From Diadema setosum (Eukaryota; Echinodermata; Echinoidea; Diadematoida; Diadematidae): a DNA stretch of 64,000 bases. How positions within the stretch are numbered: position 1 is the stretch's first letter; the number at the start of each line of letters is the position of its first letter. Of this stretch, positions 57,701 to 60,426 are shown in pieces. The stretch spans positions 7,209,328 through 7,273,327 of the forward strand of contig CM067065.1 in NCBI GenBank assembly GCA_033980235.1, written 5' to 3'. A model generated the notes under the pieces. That model saw only the letters and a list, made by a program, of their open reading frames with translations, made no database searches and had not been told where the DNA came from. Position numbers and translations under genes: made by a program.

Positions 57701-58620
57701 TCCCTCCTATCATGCAATGCCAGCAGGGTTATTTTTTTTTTACACTTGGTGTATGCATACATGTGTAACCTAATAGAAATTCTCTGGAAAGTTTTTTTTT
57801 TTTCTTCTTTTTTTGCCTCAAAGGTCAAAAGGTCAAAGATCAAGTGAAAGTGCTGAACTAACTTTTTCCTCCACATCTCGGAAGTGGCTCAAGTTATCTT
57901 GAAACTTAGTACATAGTATGCATGTTCTACCTGAAAGTGATTATCTTATGAATTGTAGGGTCAAGGGCCAGATGAAAATGGTAACAATTTACTATTCAAT
58001 TCAGAAATTGCACTTTTTCTCCACACCTGTACCTTGAAAATTACGCAATGCCTTAATGTATGAATGGGTCAAAGTCGAGTTAAAGTCCTTAAATCCCTAG
58101 ATACATGCTCTCCTATTCATCCAATTAAACCTAGGTCAAGGATGGTGAACATTCAACACATATGTGACAAACTTGTCATTTCAATATTTTGCCAATTTTG
58201 TGAAAATGTAATCACACATTGTCCACATGTACTATCTAGACCTATTGGGAAAATCATGCATTATGGCGGAGGCATACCAGTCGCCAAAGCGACATTTCTA
58301 GTTTCATTTAAATGGGCAATTATGATGACATCAAGACATCAGAGAGATATGAGATGTTGAAGGATCGTGAAAAGTTTTGCTTTCTGAATTTCTTTAGCAG
58401 TCTTTATTGATATTTTTTAAAGTTTTGTTTTGATTTAATTGTTTGTTTGTTTGTTTGTTTGTTGTTGCTGTATTTTGGCCATAATCTATATTAACTTGTA
58501 GTTGGAATGTTATGGTCATTGAAAAGATATCTTTGAATCTGACCTTTGACCCCTGTCCTGTTCATCTTTTCAGATTCAATAGAGAGTGGCGCCCCCACTG
58601 GTTCCAATCCATGGAACTAG
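11886..58620 (+). CDS. KIF27: KIF27/KIF7 (Costal-2 family) kinesin, complete coding region in 32 exons
   Basis: This is a plus-end kinesin of the kinesin-4 family, Costal-2/KIF7/KIF27 branch. Vertebrate KIF27 works with Fused/STK36 in motile-cilium assembly, and KIF7 acts at the cilium tip in Hedgehog signalling. The joined exons give 1338 residues; the human relatives have about 1340-1400. The motor domain (about 1-355) has P-loop GQTGSGKT (84-91), switch I NEHSSRSH (201-208), switch II DLAGSE (260-265) and HIPYRDSK (306-313). A long coiled coil with heptad-rich acidic/basic sequence runs from about 365 to 1240. The conserved KIF27 landmarks [52 protein letters not shown] and VSLRRSS appear in order. 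An in-frame TGA at 11874 precedes the start ATG. Vertebrate KIF7 and KIF27 arose by duplication, so this is probably the single ancestral-type gene. Every exon junction is GT-AG with matching phase. Confidence 0.93.
11936..12136. mobile_element. CAGTGGnGGAnCCAG MITE, copy 3 (decayed)
   Basis: The sequence keeps the order GGTGGATCCAGAG, poly-C, ACAAAAGAAATAAATAG, CCCTGAAGTAGTACC, poly-C, TTACAAAATTCCTGAATCC seen in the copies at 8529 and 28600. A short internal duplication (GTCAATGGTG at 11934 and 11964) is present. It lies in KIF27 intron 1. Confidence 0.65.
12446..12583 (+). CDS. KIF27: KIF27 exon 2
   Basis: Residues 12-57, phase 0 at both ends. It continues VAVR into [19 protein letters not shown], the first strand and loop of the kinesin motor, and includes DRAFTFDHV. 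Confidence 0.93.
13329..13415 (+). CDS. KIF27: KIF27 exon 3
   Basis: Residues 58-86, phase 0. It contains [14 protein letters not shown], the strand leading into the P-loop; the P-loop itself is split by the intron after GQT. Confidence 0.93.
14197..14304 (+). CDS. KIF27: KIF27 exon 4
   Basis: Residues 87-122, phase 0. It begins [10 protein letters not shown] (end of the P-loop) and contains [10 protein letters not shown]. The donor GTTTGA is a weak match to consensus. Confidence 0.92.
14395..14492 (+). repeat. Possible SINE tail, copy 1
   Basis: The segment ends TTGCTCTTTGCGATGAATGA, followed by short ATGA units. The same TGCTCTTTGCGATGAATGAA word occurs at 30067 together with a GACCACTT word about 30 bases upstream, which suggests a short interspersed element with a GAATGAAT-type tail. 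Confidence 0.4.
14826..15880. other. Unassigned CpG-rich block in KIF27 intron 4
   Basis: Positions 15045-15400 differ sharply in composition from the AT-rich surroundings. They contain many CpGs, about eight TGACG words and two copies of GTCGACAGTC (near 15272 and 15306). It could be part of a solo LTR or another element, but I could not find both ends. Confidence 0.35.
16007..16105. mobile_element. Short TTAA-type hairpin MITE, family M3, copy 1
   Basis: About 95 bp with inverted ends (GTGAGGACGAGTCCCGAG at left, CGTCCTCAACTGGTTAA at right) and an internal hairpin around AGTACTCGGG. This is the most diverged at its left end of the recognisable copies. Confidence 0.7.
16216..16348 (+). CDS. 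KIF27: KIF27 exon 5
   Basis: Residues 123-166 plus one base. It contains [15 protein letters not shown], the conserved kinesin strand, and [10 protein letters not shown]. The donor is GTGAAA. Confidence 0.93.
16808..16954 (+). CDS. KIF27: KIF27 exon 6
   Basis: Residues 167-215. It holds the [19 protein letters not shown] segment with switch I intact. The donor is a consensus GTAAGT. Confidence 0.94.
17119..17782. mobile_element. TIR MITE with GTGACCCGCTACAAC ends
   Basis: The ends GTGACCCGCTACAACAAAA and TTTTGTTGTAGCGGGTCAC are inverted and the element is 664 bp. The four bases ATAT occur on both flanks (17115-17118 and 17783-17786) and may be the target duplication. It lies in KIF27 intron 6. 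Confidence 0.82.
18140..18290 (+). repeat. Two-copy tandem duplication before exon 7
   Basis: GTCTTCAGTGTTTACTATGG at 18143 recurs as GTCTTCAGTGTTTACTGTGG at 18222, followed in both by TGACTATTTTCTTTATCGGC. The period is about 80 bp. Each copy carries a TCTTCAG that looks like a splice acceptor. Confidence 0.85.
18307..18495 (+). CDS. KIF27: KIF27 exon 7
   Basis: Residues 216-278. The first half encodes a family-variable surface loop, here long and acidic ([17 protein letters not shown]). The second half encodes [18 protein letters not shown] with switch II. The exon follows a tandemly duplicated stretch in the intron. Confidence 0.93.
18684..18779 (+). repeat. (GTT)n microsatellite
   Basis: About 15 uninterrupted GTT units, then GTTTTT and TTTTTC units, in KIF27 intron 7. 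Confidence 0.95.
18867..19641. mobile_element. TTAA-flanked TIR element (piggyBac-like, non-autonomous)
   Basis: The ends TTAACCCTAACTAGGCCGGG and CCCGGCCTAGTTAGGGTTAA are perfect inverted repeats, with TTAA at both edges. Just inside are G/C-rich palindromic blocks (GGGCCTCCGAGGCCC). It is 775 bp with no coding capacity. Confidence 0.85.
19892..20115 (+). CDS. KIF27: KIF27 exon 8
   Basis: Residues 279-353. It carries [36 protein letters not shown] and [13 protein letters not shown], the last part of the motor core. The donor is GTAAGA. Confidence 0.95.
20660..20791 (+). CDS. KIF27: KIF27 exon 9
   Basis: Residues 354-397, phase 0. [11 protein letters not shown] is the conserved neck entry; the rest ([16 protein letters not shown]) starts the coiled coil. 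Confidence 0.93.
21008..21389. mobile_element. Long-hairpin MITE, family M1, copy 2
   Basis: It starts AAAGGGACTTTACAGTACTG and ends AGAACTGTACACACCCTT. The halves pair through GGCTGAGATATC and GATATCTCAGCC around a central CCTTTTATTAGG. It lies in KIF27 intron 9. Confidence 0.85.
21671..21930. mobile_element. TIR MITE, family M2, copy 2
   Basis: It has the same ends as the copy at 7659 (ATATGAAGAG...CTCTTCATAT, with the AAAACCGATAA core) but the interior in the opposite orientation. It lies 54 bases upstream of KIF27 exon 10. Confidence 0.87.
21985..22031 (+). CDS. KIF27: KIF27 exon 10
   Basis: A short exon encoding [15 protein letters not shown] plus part of an Arg codon (residues 398-413). 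It matches SPDTNRIHSLEEQ of vertebrate KIF27. The acceptor ACAG is followed immediately by a second AG that would break the frame. Confidence 0.83.
22116..23713. mobile_element. TIR element with repeated subterminal motif
   Basis: The ends CTGCCCCCCCACGGAAAAAA and its inverted match TTTCTTCCGTGGGG...GGCAG enclose 1.6 kb. The 21-base word CCACGGAAAAAAGCAGTAACT occurs, with small changes, near 22124, 22316 and 22346, and in reverse near 23388, 23437 and 23672. A shorter form is near 22270. There is no ORF. It lies in KIF27 intron 10. Confidence 0.75.
24569..24791 (+). CDS. KIF27: KIF27 exon 11
   Basis: Residues 413-487. It encodes [19 protein letters not shown] and a linker, then [11 protein letters not shown]. 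Its 3' end and donor (AAACAG/GTGGGT) are the apparent source of the ~55-bp minisatellite just downstream. Confidence 0.92.
24834..25865 (+). repeat. ~55-bp minisatellite derived from the exon 11/intron 11 junction
   Basis: Units contain GTCCAAGTCAGTAGAGGG and GTGAGGAGGTGGGGCTAAGG. The best unit (near 24958) reads GAGTTGAGACAGGTGGGTGT, close to the exon 11 end GAGGTTGAAACAGGTGGGTG. Seven good units lie at 24834-25226 and about five weaker ones at 25514-25865, split by the fold-back at 25330-25511. Confidence 0.8.
25330..25511. mobile_element. Small fold-back element with ~50-bp perfect arms
   Basis: CTGACGTATAAATTGTCGCA at left is matched by TGCGACAATTTATACGTCAG at right, and pairing continues perfectly through AACTTTGCACGGTGATTTTT and beyond. 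The total is 182 bp, inserted in the minisatellite. Confidence 0.9.
26087..26173 (+). CDS. KIF27: KIF27 exon 12
   Basis: Residues 488-516, phase 0. It encodes coiled-coil-type sequence containing [16 protein letters not shown]. Acceptor TTCTTTCAG, donor GTATGT. Confidence 0.9.
26584..26927. mobile_element. GGGCCCTGTTTCAT-ended TIR element
   Basis: TGGGCCCTGTTTCATAAA at left and TATGAAACAGGGCCCTGGG at right are inverted. About 344 bp, non-coding, in KIF27 intron 12. A much shorter element with the same end word is nested at 40342-40460. Confidence 0.8.
26963..27525. mobile_element. TATGGGTGGTATTCTGAAA-ended TIR element
   Basis: TATGGGTGGTATTCTGAAAA and TTTCAGAATATCACCCTATG are inverted ends. 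Inside, AAGTCAGAAACTTAGGAA-type words recur in both orientations. 563 bp, ending about 50 bases before KIF27 exon 13. Confidence 0.82.
27576..27701 (+). CDS. KIF27: KIF27 exon 13
   Basis: Residues 517-558, phase 0. Coiled coil ([19 protein letters not shown]). Donor GTACTG. Confidence 0.9.
28600..28769. mobile_element. CAGTGGnGGAnCCAG MITE, copy 2
   Basis: CAGTGGCGGATCCAGAGG and CTGGATCCGCCCCTG are inverted ends. This is the cleanest of the three copies in the window; it lies in KIF27 intron 13. Confidence 0.85.
29089..29244 (+). CDS. KIF27: KIF27 exon 14
   Basis: Residues 559-610, phase 0. A basic, serine/proline-rich non-helical linker ending RRLHTSPPL, which matches the KVHTSPPM landmark of KIF27. 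Confidence 0.92.
29587..29723 (+). CDS. KIF27: KIF27 exon 15
   Basis: Residues 611-655 plus two bases. [18 protein letters not shown] matches the YSLDRIFAGFRTRSQ region of KIF27, followed by an acidic stretch ([11 protein letters not shown]). A CATT microsatellite starts about 30 bases after the donor. Confidence 0.94.
29751..29925 (+). repeat. (CATT)n microsatellite
   Basis: CATT units with interspersed CATC units directly downstream of exon 15. The segment at 29930-30090 that follows ends with the possible SINE word TGCTCTTTGCGATGAATGAA. Confidence 0.95.
30202..30290 (+). CDS. KIF27: KIF27 exon 16
   Basis: Residues 656-685 plus one base; basic and poorly conserved ([12 protein letters not shown]). 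It was chosen because acceptor CCCATTCAG, donor GTAGGT and both phases fit the neighbours. It is one of the least certain exons. Confidence 0.72.
31059..31227 (+). CDS. KIF27: KIF27 exon 17
   Basis: Residues 686-741 plus two bases. The C-terminal part ([14 protein letters not shown]) matches AKQKMRELTINIK of KIF27. The following intron of 4.1 kb holds the nested insertion stack. Confidence 0.93.
31491..32478 (+). mobile_element. Helitron2/Helentron-like element, family A, copy 1
   Basis: It begins TATGCCTCCG and ends with the inverse word GGCGGAGGCAT, then a short hairpin (GTCGC-CGTA-GCGAT) and CTAG. This asymmetric placement of the inverted repeat plus a 3' hairpin is the signature of Helitron2/Helentron elements. 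The interior has many AGGTCA words (for example 31672-31690 and 31975-32000). Non-coding, in KIF27 intron 17. Confidence 0.7.
33169..33401. mobile_element. 233-bp TIR element nested in family B copy 1
   Basis: The ends CATACTTGCCAAC and GTTGGCAGGTATG are inverted with one mismatch. The six bases TGGTAG flank both sides (33163-33168 and 33402-33407). Copy 2 of family B has the uninterrupted sequence TTTGGTAGGCATT, which proves the insertion. AGTAAGATTTT-type words repeat inside. Confidence 0.9.
33699..34716. mobile_element. 1-kb fold-back element nested in family B copy 1
   Basis: The arms pair over almost the full length: TTAAAGATAATAAAAAGTTT at left with AACTTTATATTATCTTTAA at right, CTCAAAGTGCTCTCAT with ATGAGAGCACTTTGGAG, and ATTTAGTATCGCGGGTAAAT with ATTTACCCGCGATACTAAAT. 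The centre is near 34170. TTAA is at both edges. Family B copy 2 lacks this block. Confidence 0.88.
35332..35428 (+). CDS. KIF27: KIF27 exon 18
   Basis: Residues 742-774. [20 protein letters not shown] matches MKEDLIKELIKTGNDA. Acceptor after a T/C tract at 35317-35331; donor GTTTGT. Confidence 0.94.
35766..37185 (+). mobile_element. Helitron2/Helentron-like element, family B, copy 2
   Basis: Same start (TATACCCCCGCCACAC) and same 3' end (GTGGGGGTAT, hairpin ATCAC-CTTCA-GTGAT, ATTCTAG) as copy 1, but without the two nested insertions. It is 1420 bp with about seven internal repeats, in KIF27 intron 18, directly before the pyrimidine-rich stretch that precedes exon 19. Confidence 0.75.
37190..37480 (+). 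repeat. Pyrimidine-rich stretch before exon 19
   Basis: About 270 bases of mixed TTC/TTTC-type sequence lie on the + strand immediately upstream of the exon 19 acceptor. It creates long spurious ORFs. Confidence 0.9.
37481..37648 (+). CDS. KIF27: KIF27 exon 19
   Basis: Residues 775-830, phase 0. Coiled coil ([37 protein letters not shown]). It is preceded by a pyrimidine-rich stretch of about 270 bases. Confidence 0.94.
38236..38379 (+). CDS. KIF27: KIF27 exon 20
   Basis: Residues 831-878, phase 0. Coiled coil ([18 protein letters not shown], then [17 protein letters not shown]), matching the NELEQSVDHMKYQK region of KIF27. Confidence 0.94.
39170..39262. mobile_element. Short TTAA-type hairpin MITE, family M3, copy 2
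   Basis: TTAACCCGTTGAGGACGAG at left and CGTCCTCAACGGGTTAA at right, with the internal palindrome CCCGAGTATACTCGGG. 93 bp, ending 50 bases before KIF27 exon 21. Confidence 0.88.
39312..39401 (+). CDS. KIF27: KIF27 exon 21
   Basis: Residues 879-908, phase 0. [16 protein letters not shown] matches IKRDQQKIKEIQLK. Donor GTGAGG. Confidence 0.92.
40171..40489. mobile_element. ATTTGCTCCTnnGACAATTGCTC element with a nested hairpin
   Basis: GACATTTGCTCCTGCGACAA at left and GAGCAATTGTCTAGGAGCAA at right are inverted. The interior has CCTAA units (ACCCTAATCCTAATCCTAAC at about 40250). A second hairpin with GGGCCCTGTTTTAT ends lies at 40342-40460. It lies in KIF27 intron 21, ending about 75 bases before exon 22. 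Confidence 0.7.
40565..40705 (+). CDS. KIF27: KIF27 exon 22
   Basis: Residues 909-955, phase 0. It contains [19 protein letters not shown], one of the best-conserved coiled-coil landmarks of KIF27. Donor GTGAGA. Confidence 0.94.
41047..41095 (+). pseudogene. Decayed duplicate of KIF27 exon 23 (pseudo-exon)
   Basis: The translation [14 protein letters not shown] repeats the start of real exon 23 ([14 protein letters not shown]) after an intact-looking AG. It then diverges, with no matching donor or helix continuation. Flanking intron sequence is also duplicated (AGTACTTCAGTCAGTTTGCT here, ATACTTCAGTCACTTTGCT at 41706). It is a relic of a tandem duplication, not an alternative exon I can support. 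Confidence 0.8.
41182..41665. mobile_element. TIR element inserted in the duplicated exon-23 region
   Basis: The ends AATTCTTGGTATC and GATACCAAGAATT are perfect inverted repeats of 13 bp. Comparing the two duplicated intron segments shows this ~484-bp block is absent from the upstream copy, which confirms it is an insertion that came after the duplication or struck only one copy. Two poly-A runs lie inside. Confidence 0.75.
41779..41883 (+). CDS. KIF27: KIF27 exon 23
   Basis: Residues 956-990, phase 0. [20 protein letters not shown] and [10 protein letters not shown] match DLKKREAIVSKKEALLQEK...KKLRSSQAL of KIF27. A poly-C run precedes the acceptor GAAG. Confidence 0.94.
42462..42595 (+). 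CDS. KIF27: KIF27 exon 24
   Basis: Residues 991-1034 plus two bases. Coiled coil ([18 protein letters not shown]), matching ISTRLNLLEQELSEKN. Donor GTAAGA. Confidence 0.93.
42919..43011. mobile_element. Short TTAA-type hairpin MITE, family M3, copy 3
   Basis: Nearly identical to the copy at 39170, with the same 93-bp length, TTAA edges and CCCGAGTATACTCGGG palindrome. KIF27 intron 24. Confidence 0.88.
43316..43396 (+). CDS. KIF27: KIF27 exon 25
   Basis: Residues 1035-1061 plus two bases. [17 protein letters not shown] and LLSTTEER match QLQKRRHNVDEKLKNG..LSPEEE. Donor GTAACC. Confidence 0.92.
43690..43798 (+). CDS. KIF27: KIF27 exon 26
   Basis: Residues 1062-1098. [20 protein letters not shown] matches LFQLEEGIEALEAAIEYRNE. 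Donor GTTAGT. Confidence 0.94.
43964..44136. mobile_element. AGGGCAATnACCC-ended element with telomere-like interior
   Basis: AGGGCAATAACCCTTGGAGG at left and GGGGGTAATTGCCCT at right are inverted. The interior reads GGGTTAGGGTTAGGATTAGG near 44070. It resembles the element at 40171 (GACAATTGC word). KIF27 intron 26. Confidence 0.7.
44615..44752 (+). CDS. KIF27: KIF27 exon 27
   Basis: Residues 1099-1144, phase 0. [20 protein letters not shown] and [11 protein letters not shown] match the LACLSPVEIRTILFRYFNKVVNLREAERK block, the most recognisable C-terminal KIF27 signature. Confidence 0.95.
45247..45338. mobile_element. Short TTAA-type hairpin MITE, family M3, copy 4 (decayed)
   Basis: TTAA edges, with the inner words GGTGTCTATGGGAAATGTGT and TAGCAA shared with the other copies. 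The terminal arms are mostly lost. Confidence 0.55.
45892..46067 (+). CDS. KIF27: KIF27 exon 28
   Basis: Residues 1145-1202 plus two bases. [35 protein letters not shown], then a glycine run ([12 protein letters not shown]). The exon's 3' end is repeated in decayed form several times in the next intron. Confidence 0.93.
46068..46670 (+). repeat. Decayed tandem copies of the exon 28 3' end in intron 28
   Basis: Exon 28 ends GAGAGAACTCCAGCAAGATG...GGGGACAGCCGGATGGAGTG. Copies follow near 46183 (GAGGAGGGGATGGCCAGATG, then GAGTGAGTGATGAAGGAA), 46436 (GGAGGAGGAGGAGGGGATGG) and 46566 (CTGAGAGAGCTCCAGGAAGA). Between them, TTGTCATGGTAAT-like and GATGATCTTTGAGAAGGCAA words also repeat. The real coding end is the first copy. 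Confidence 0.75.
46680..47142. mobile_element. AAAGGnnACnTTCC-ended TIR element
   Basis: AAGGGACTTTCCAGACGATTTTCA and TGAAAATCATCCGGAGGTCTCCTT are inverted with several mismatches (quoted in part: GACGATTTTCA against TGAAAATCATC). About 463 bp, in KIF27 intron 28. Confidence 0.65.
47466..47592 (+). repeat. (GAT)n-type microsatellite
   Basis: GATGATGGTGATGAT-type units about 70 bases upstream of exon 29. They produce long acidic or His-rich spurious ORFs on both strands. Confidence 0.95.
47661..47827 (+). CDS. KIF27: KIF27 exon 29
   Basis: Residues 1203-1258 plus one base. [20 protein letters not shown] matches KIQQLEKDLYFYKKTSRDHK, the end of the coiled coil. The rest is a variable linker. 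Confidence 0.95.
48650..48806 (+). repeat. (TATC)n microsatellite
   Basis: Runs of CTAT/TATC units end about 30 bases before the exon 30 acceptor and may occupy its branch-point region. Confidence 0.95.
48838..48973 (+). CDS. KIF27: KIF27 exon 30
   Basis: Residues 1259-1303 plus two bases. A proline/histidine-rich linker ending [13 protein letters not shown], which matches TPVKLCRKELRQI. Its acceptor sits right after a (TATC)n microsatellite. Confidence 0.92.
49114..50472 (+). mobile_element. Helitron2/Helentron-like element, family A, copy 2
   Basis: It begins TATGCCTCCGCC, followed by a (CGTACGTC)n-type stretch, and ends with GGCGGAGGCAT, hairpin GTCGC-CTTA-GCGAC and ATTTCTAG. The interior is a series of related ~150-bp blocks, each closing on AAAGGTCAAAGGTCA. 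Non-coding, in KIF27 intron 30. Confidence 0.75.
50736..51123. mobile_element. Long-hairpin MITE, family M1, copy 4
   Basis: AAAGGGTGTGTACAGTTCTG at left corresponds to the reverse complement of the right end of copy 2. The halves pair through GGCTGAGATATCC and GGATATCTCAGCC. KIF27 intron 30. Confidence 0.85.
52889..53729. mobile_element. Second TA-flanked TIR element nested in the pogo-like element
   Basis: The ends CAGTACTCTCCGCATAATCG and CGATTACGCGGAGAGTACTG are inverted with one mismatch, and TA flanks both sides (52887-52888 and 53730-53731). 841 bp without a transposase ORF. Additional AAGCGGAGTACCCGATTAA words lie inside. Confidence 0.85.
54262..55712 (+). repeat. Degenerate ~71-bp tandem array, about 20 copies
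   Basis: A typical unit runs GACATTTATTTTAGCATC, TTCCGGAGCTGAATGTTATT, then ATTCATTTCCGAACGTAAAAGCAAACATCC. Unit starts (GACAT and variants) fall near 54347, 54417, 54488, 54546, 54617, 54689, 54762, 54841, 54912, 54982 and so on to 55705. Spacing is 70-72 with a few longer (80) and one shorter unit. Both edges carry TGGTGG/CCACCA words (53957-53985 and 55711-55740). Confidence 0.88.
56333..56391 (+). CDS. KIF27: KIF27 exon 31
   Basis: Residues 1304-1323 plus one base, after a 7.4-kb intron. [17 protein letters not shown] matches the SALELSLRRSSLG tail of KIF27. Donor GTGAGG. Confidence 0.88.
56456..56810. mobile_element. Long-hairpin MITE, family M1, copy 5 (diverged)
   Basis: AAAGGGACAATATAGTGTTG at left and a diverged right end CCATTCCTTT. 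It shares TTATTTGATGAAAATTGGTT and GGATATCTCAGCC with the other copies. It starts 64 bases after KIF27 exon 31. Confidence 0.75.
57005..58301 (+). mobile_element. Helitron2/Helentron-like element, family A, copy 3
   Basis: It begins TATGCCTCCGCC and ends GGCGGAGGCAT, hairpin GTCGC-CAAA-GCGAC, ATTTCTAG. It contains direct repeats of TTTCACTATTTCCACCATAT and many AGGTCA words. It lies in the last intron of KIF27. Confidence 0.75.
58574..58620 (+). CDS. KIF27: KIF27 exon 32 (stop codon)
   Basis: Residues 1324-1338: [15 protein letters not shown] then TAG. DSIE is the same tetrapeptide as in the vertebrate KIF27 tail, which supports this as the true last coding exon despite its small size. Acceptor CATCTTTTCAG. 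Confidence 0.85.
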
Positions 58621-58834
58621 GCCAAGATGGACCCTGACCTCTGAACTTTGACCTTGCATAACAAAGGTGCTCCTGAAGTGCCTGCCTCATATTGTACGCC
58701 CTGTATTCTGTGCCAAGTCCAAATGTGTTGCATTTTGTGTGTGTGTGCGTGTTTGTTCGTCTGTCTTGTTTCATTACAAAGTGGTATTTAGCAATAAGAA
58801 GTCTTTACAGAATATAATTTATTATTATATCATA

Positions 58835-58840
58835 ATTAAA
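58835..58840 (+). terminator. Possible KIF27 polyadenylation signal ATTAAA
   Basis: This is the first poly(A)-type hexamer downstream of the stop codon, 215 bases away, in an AT-rich stretch. Transcript data would be needed to decide between it and later ones (for example AATAAA at 61313). Confidence 0.3.
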
Positions 58841-60182
58841 TCACTTTCAATGTGAAAAGTTTGAGATGTTTTAAGTGTCTTTGATTTTCAAAATGTGGCT
58901 GGTCAACGCATGGAAACAGGCGTGAGTTGGTGTATACACCATCATGTGTGATGTACATATTGATGTTGAAAAGCACATACAAACTTGATGTGTCAGTATG
59001 CTAATAGCTTTGCTATATTTTTGCTATCACTATCATAAATGTGATTTGTGTATGGACCTTAGTACGGACACCCAAGGTATTCACTATTGTTATGCAGTCC
59101 AATGTAGATTTAAAGATTTACTTTAAAAGAGTAACTTTCAGGCAGGCAAGTAATTATGCATTTTTAAAAATATGTTATGCAACAGGACACCTTGTCTATT
59201 AATTTCACAAAATTTTATCAAATCTGTGGGAAACTTACCAATTTTATTAATAACCTGTGCTAACTTAAGGAGAATGCTTGTTAGTTTGGTGAAAAGTGTT
59301 TCAATACCAATAAGTCGTATTAAATTCTCTTTTCATCTCATTTTAATGTTATGTTTCGCTCTTTGCACACACGTATTCTATTCCTTTGTATTCCTTTGTA
59401 TTCTATCCTCTTTGTCTTTCTATTTCTTGTTCTACTTGTGTGTGTGTGTGTGTGTGTGTGTGGGATTTCAAGTAATCAAACTTTTGTAACTGGGTGTTCC
59501 TTTAAGACTTTGATTCTTTTAAAACATAGATTTTGATGTGCATGTTCTTGCCATGAATGACAGCCCCACATTTTATTTCATGTCAGTTGATGCAAATCAT
59601 CTATTGCTTCATCTTGAACTGCCACTCAACATGTGTCCGTGTGCCTGTGGCCTTGGACTGTGTGAACTCGTCCTGTGCTATGGGGGGTTTTCTATGCCAA
59701 TCAGCATTGAAAACACACCAGGGACTAACCCTAACCGGGCGGGGCTTTTTTGGGTGTTCTGTGGCCGGCAGAGGGTTGATTCAACCCTCCCCCCCCAACA
59801 TCACTGATTTTTATCACACATATCATTCCATGATCATAGGGAAACTGATTTTCTTTTCTTTCTTTCTTTTTCATTCTGAGTCATATATCGCCTGCCATTT
59901 AAGTATTGCACGGAAACTGGCGATACAGTATATCCTTTAATAATTGATTTCTCTGTTCGTAGAATCGCAATCGCATGAAGAGAAACTGATATTCATAAAT
60001 TCAAAACTATACTTTTTTATGTTGGATGAATAGCACAATAACTGGTACTATGTAACAGTTTTCATGATACCTCGATTTGATATGCGTTTGAAGTTTTATT
60101 TCAAATCTACAGTATTTTCAAAAAGGGCTTGTAGATATGGTGGTATTCTTGCTTTGTATCTCCTGAAGTACAGCTGTGTAAT

Positions 60183-60426
60183 ACTGTATACGCCGAATAT
60201 TTCTCGAGGTTTTTATTTTCGCGAATTTCGCAAGTCGGGTGCTATTCGCGAAATTAAAGACACGCAAAAATATTAACTCTGATCCCGATGTGAACGTGAC
60301 GTACACATGTAGATTTGTCCGTTCAGTACAGGACAACAAGATCGCGAATTTAACAACTCGCGAAATCGTCAGGAGTGCCTGATTCGCGAAAATTTTAGAC
60401 TCGCGAAATATATGGCGTAAACAGTA
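60183..60426. mobile_element. TACTGTnTACGCC-ended MITE
   Basis: ACTGTATACGCCGAATATTT at left and AAATATATGGCGTAAACAGT at right are inverted with mismatches. The interior is rich in TTCGCGAA-type words. About 244 bp. Confidence 0.78.
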
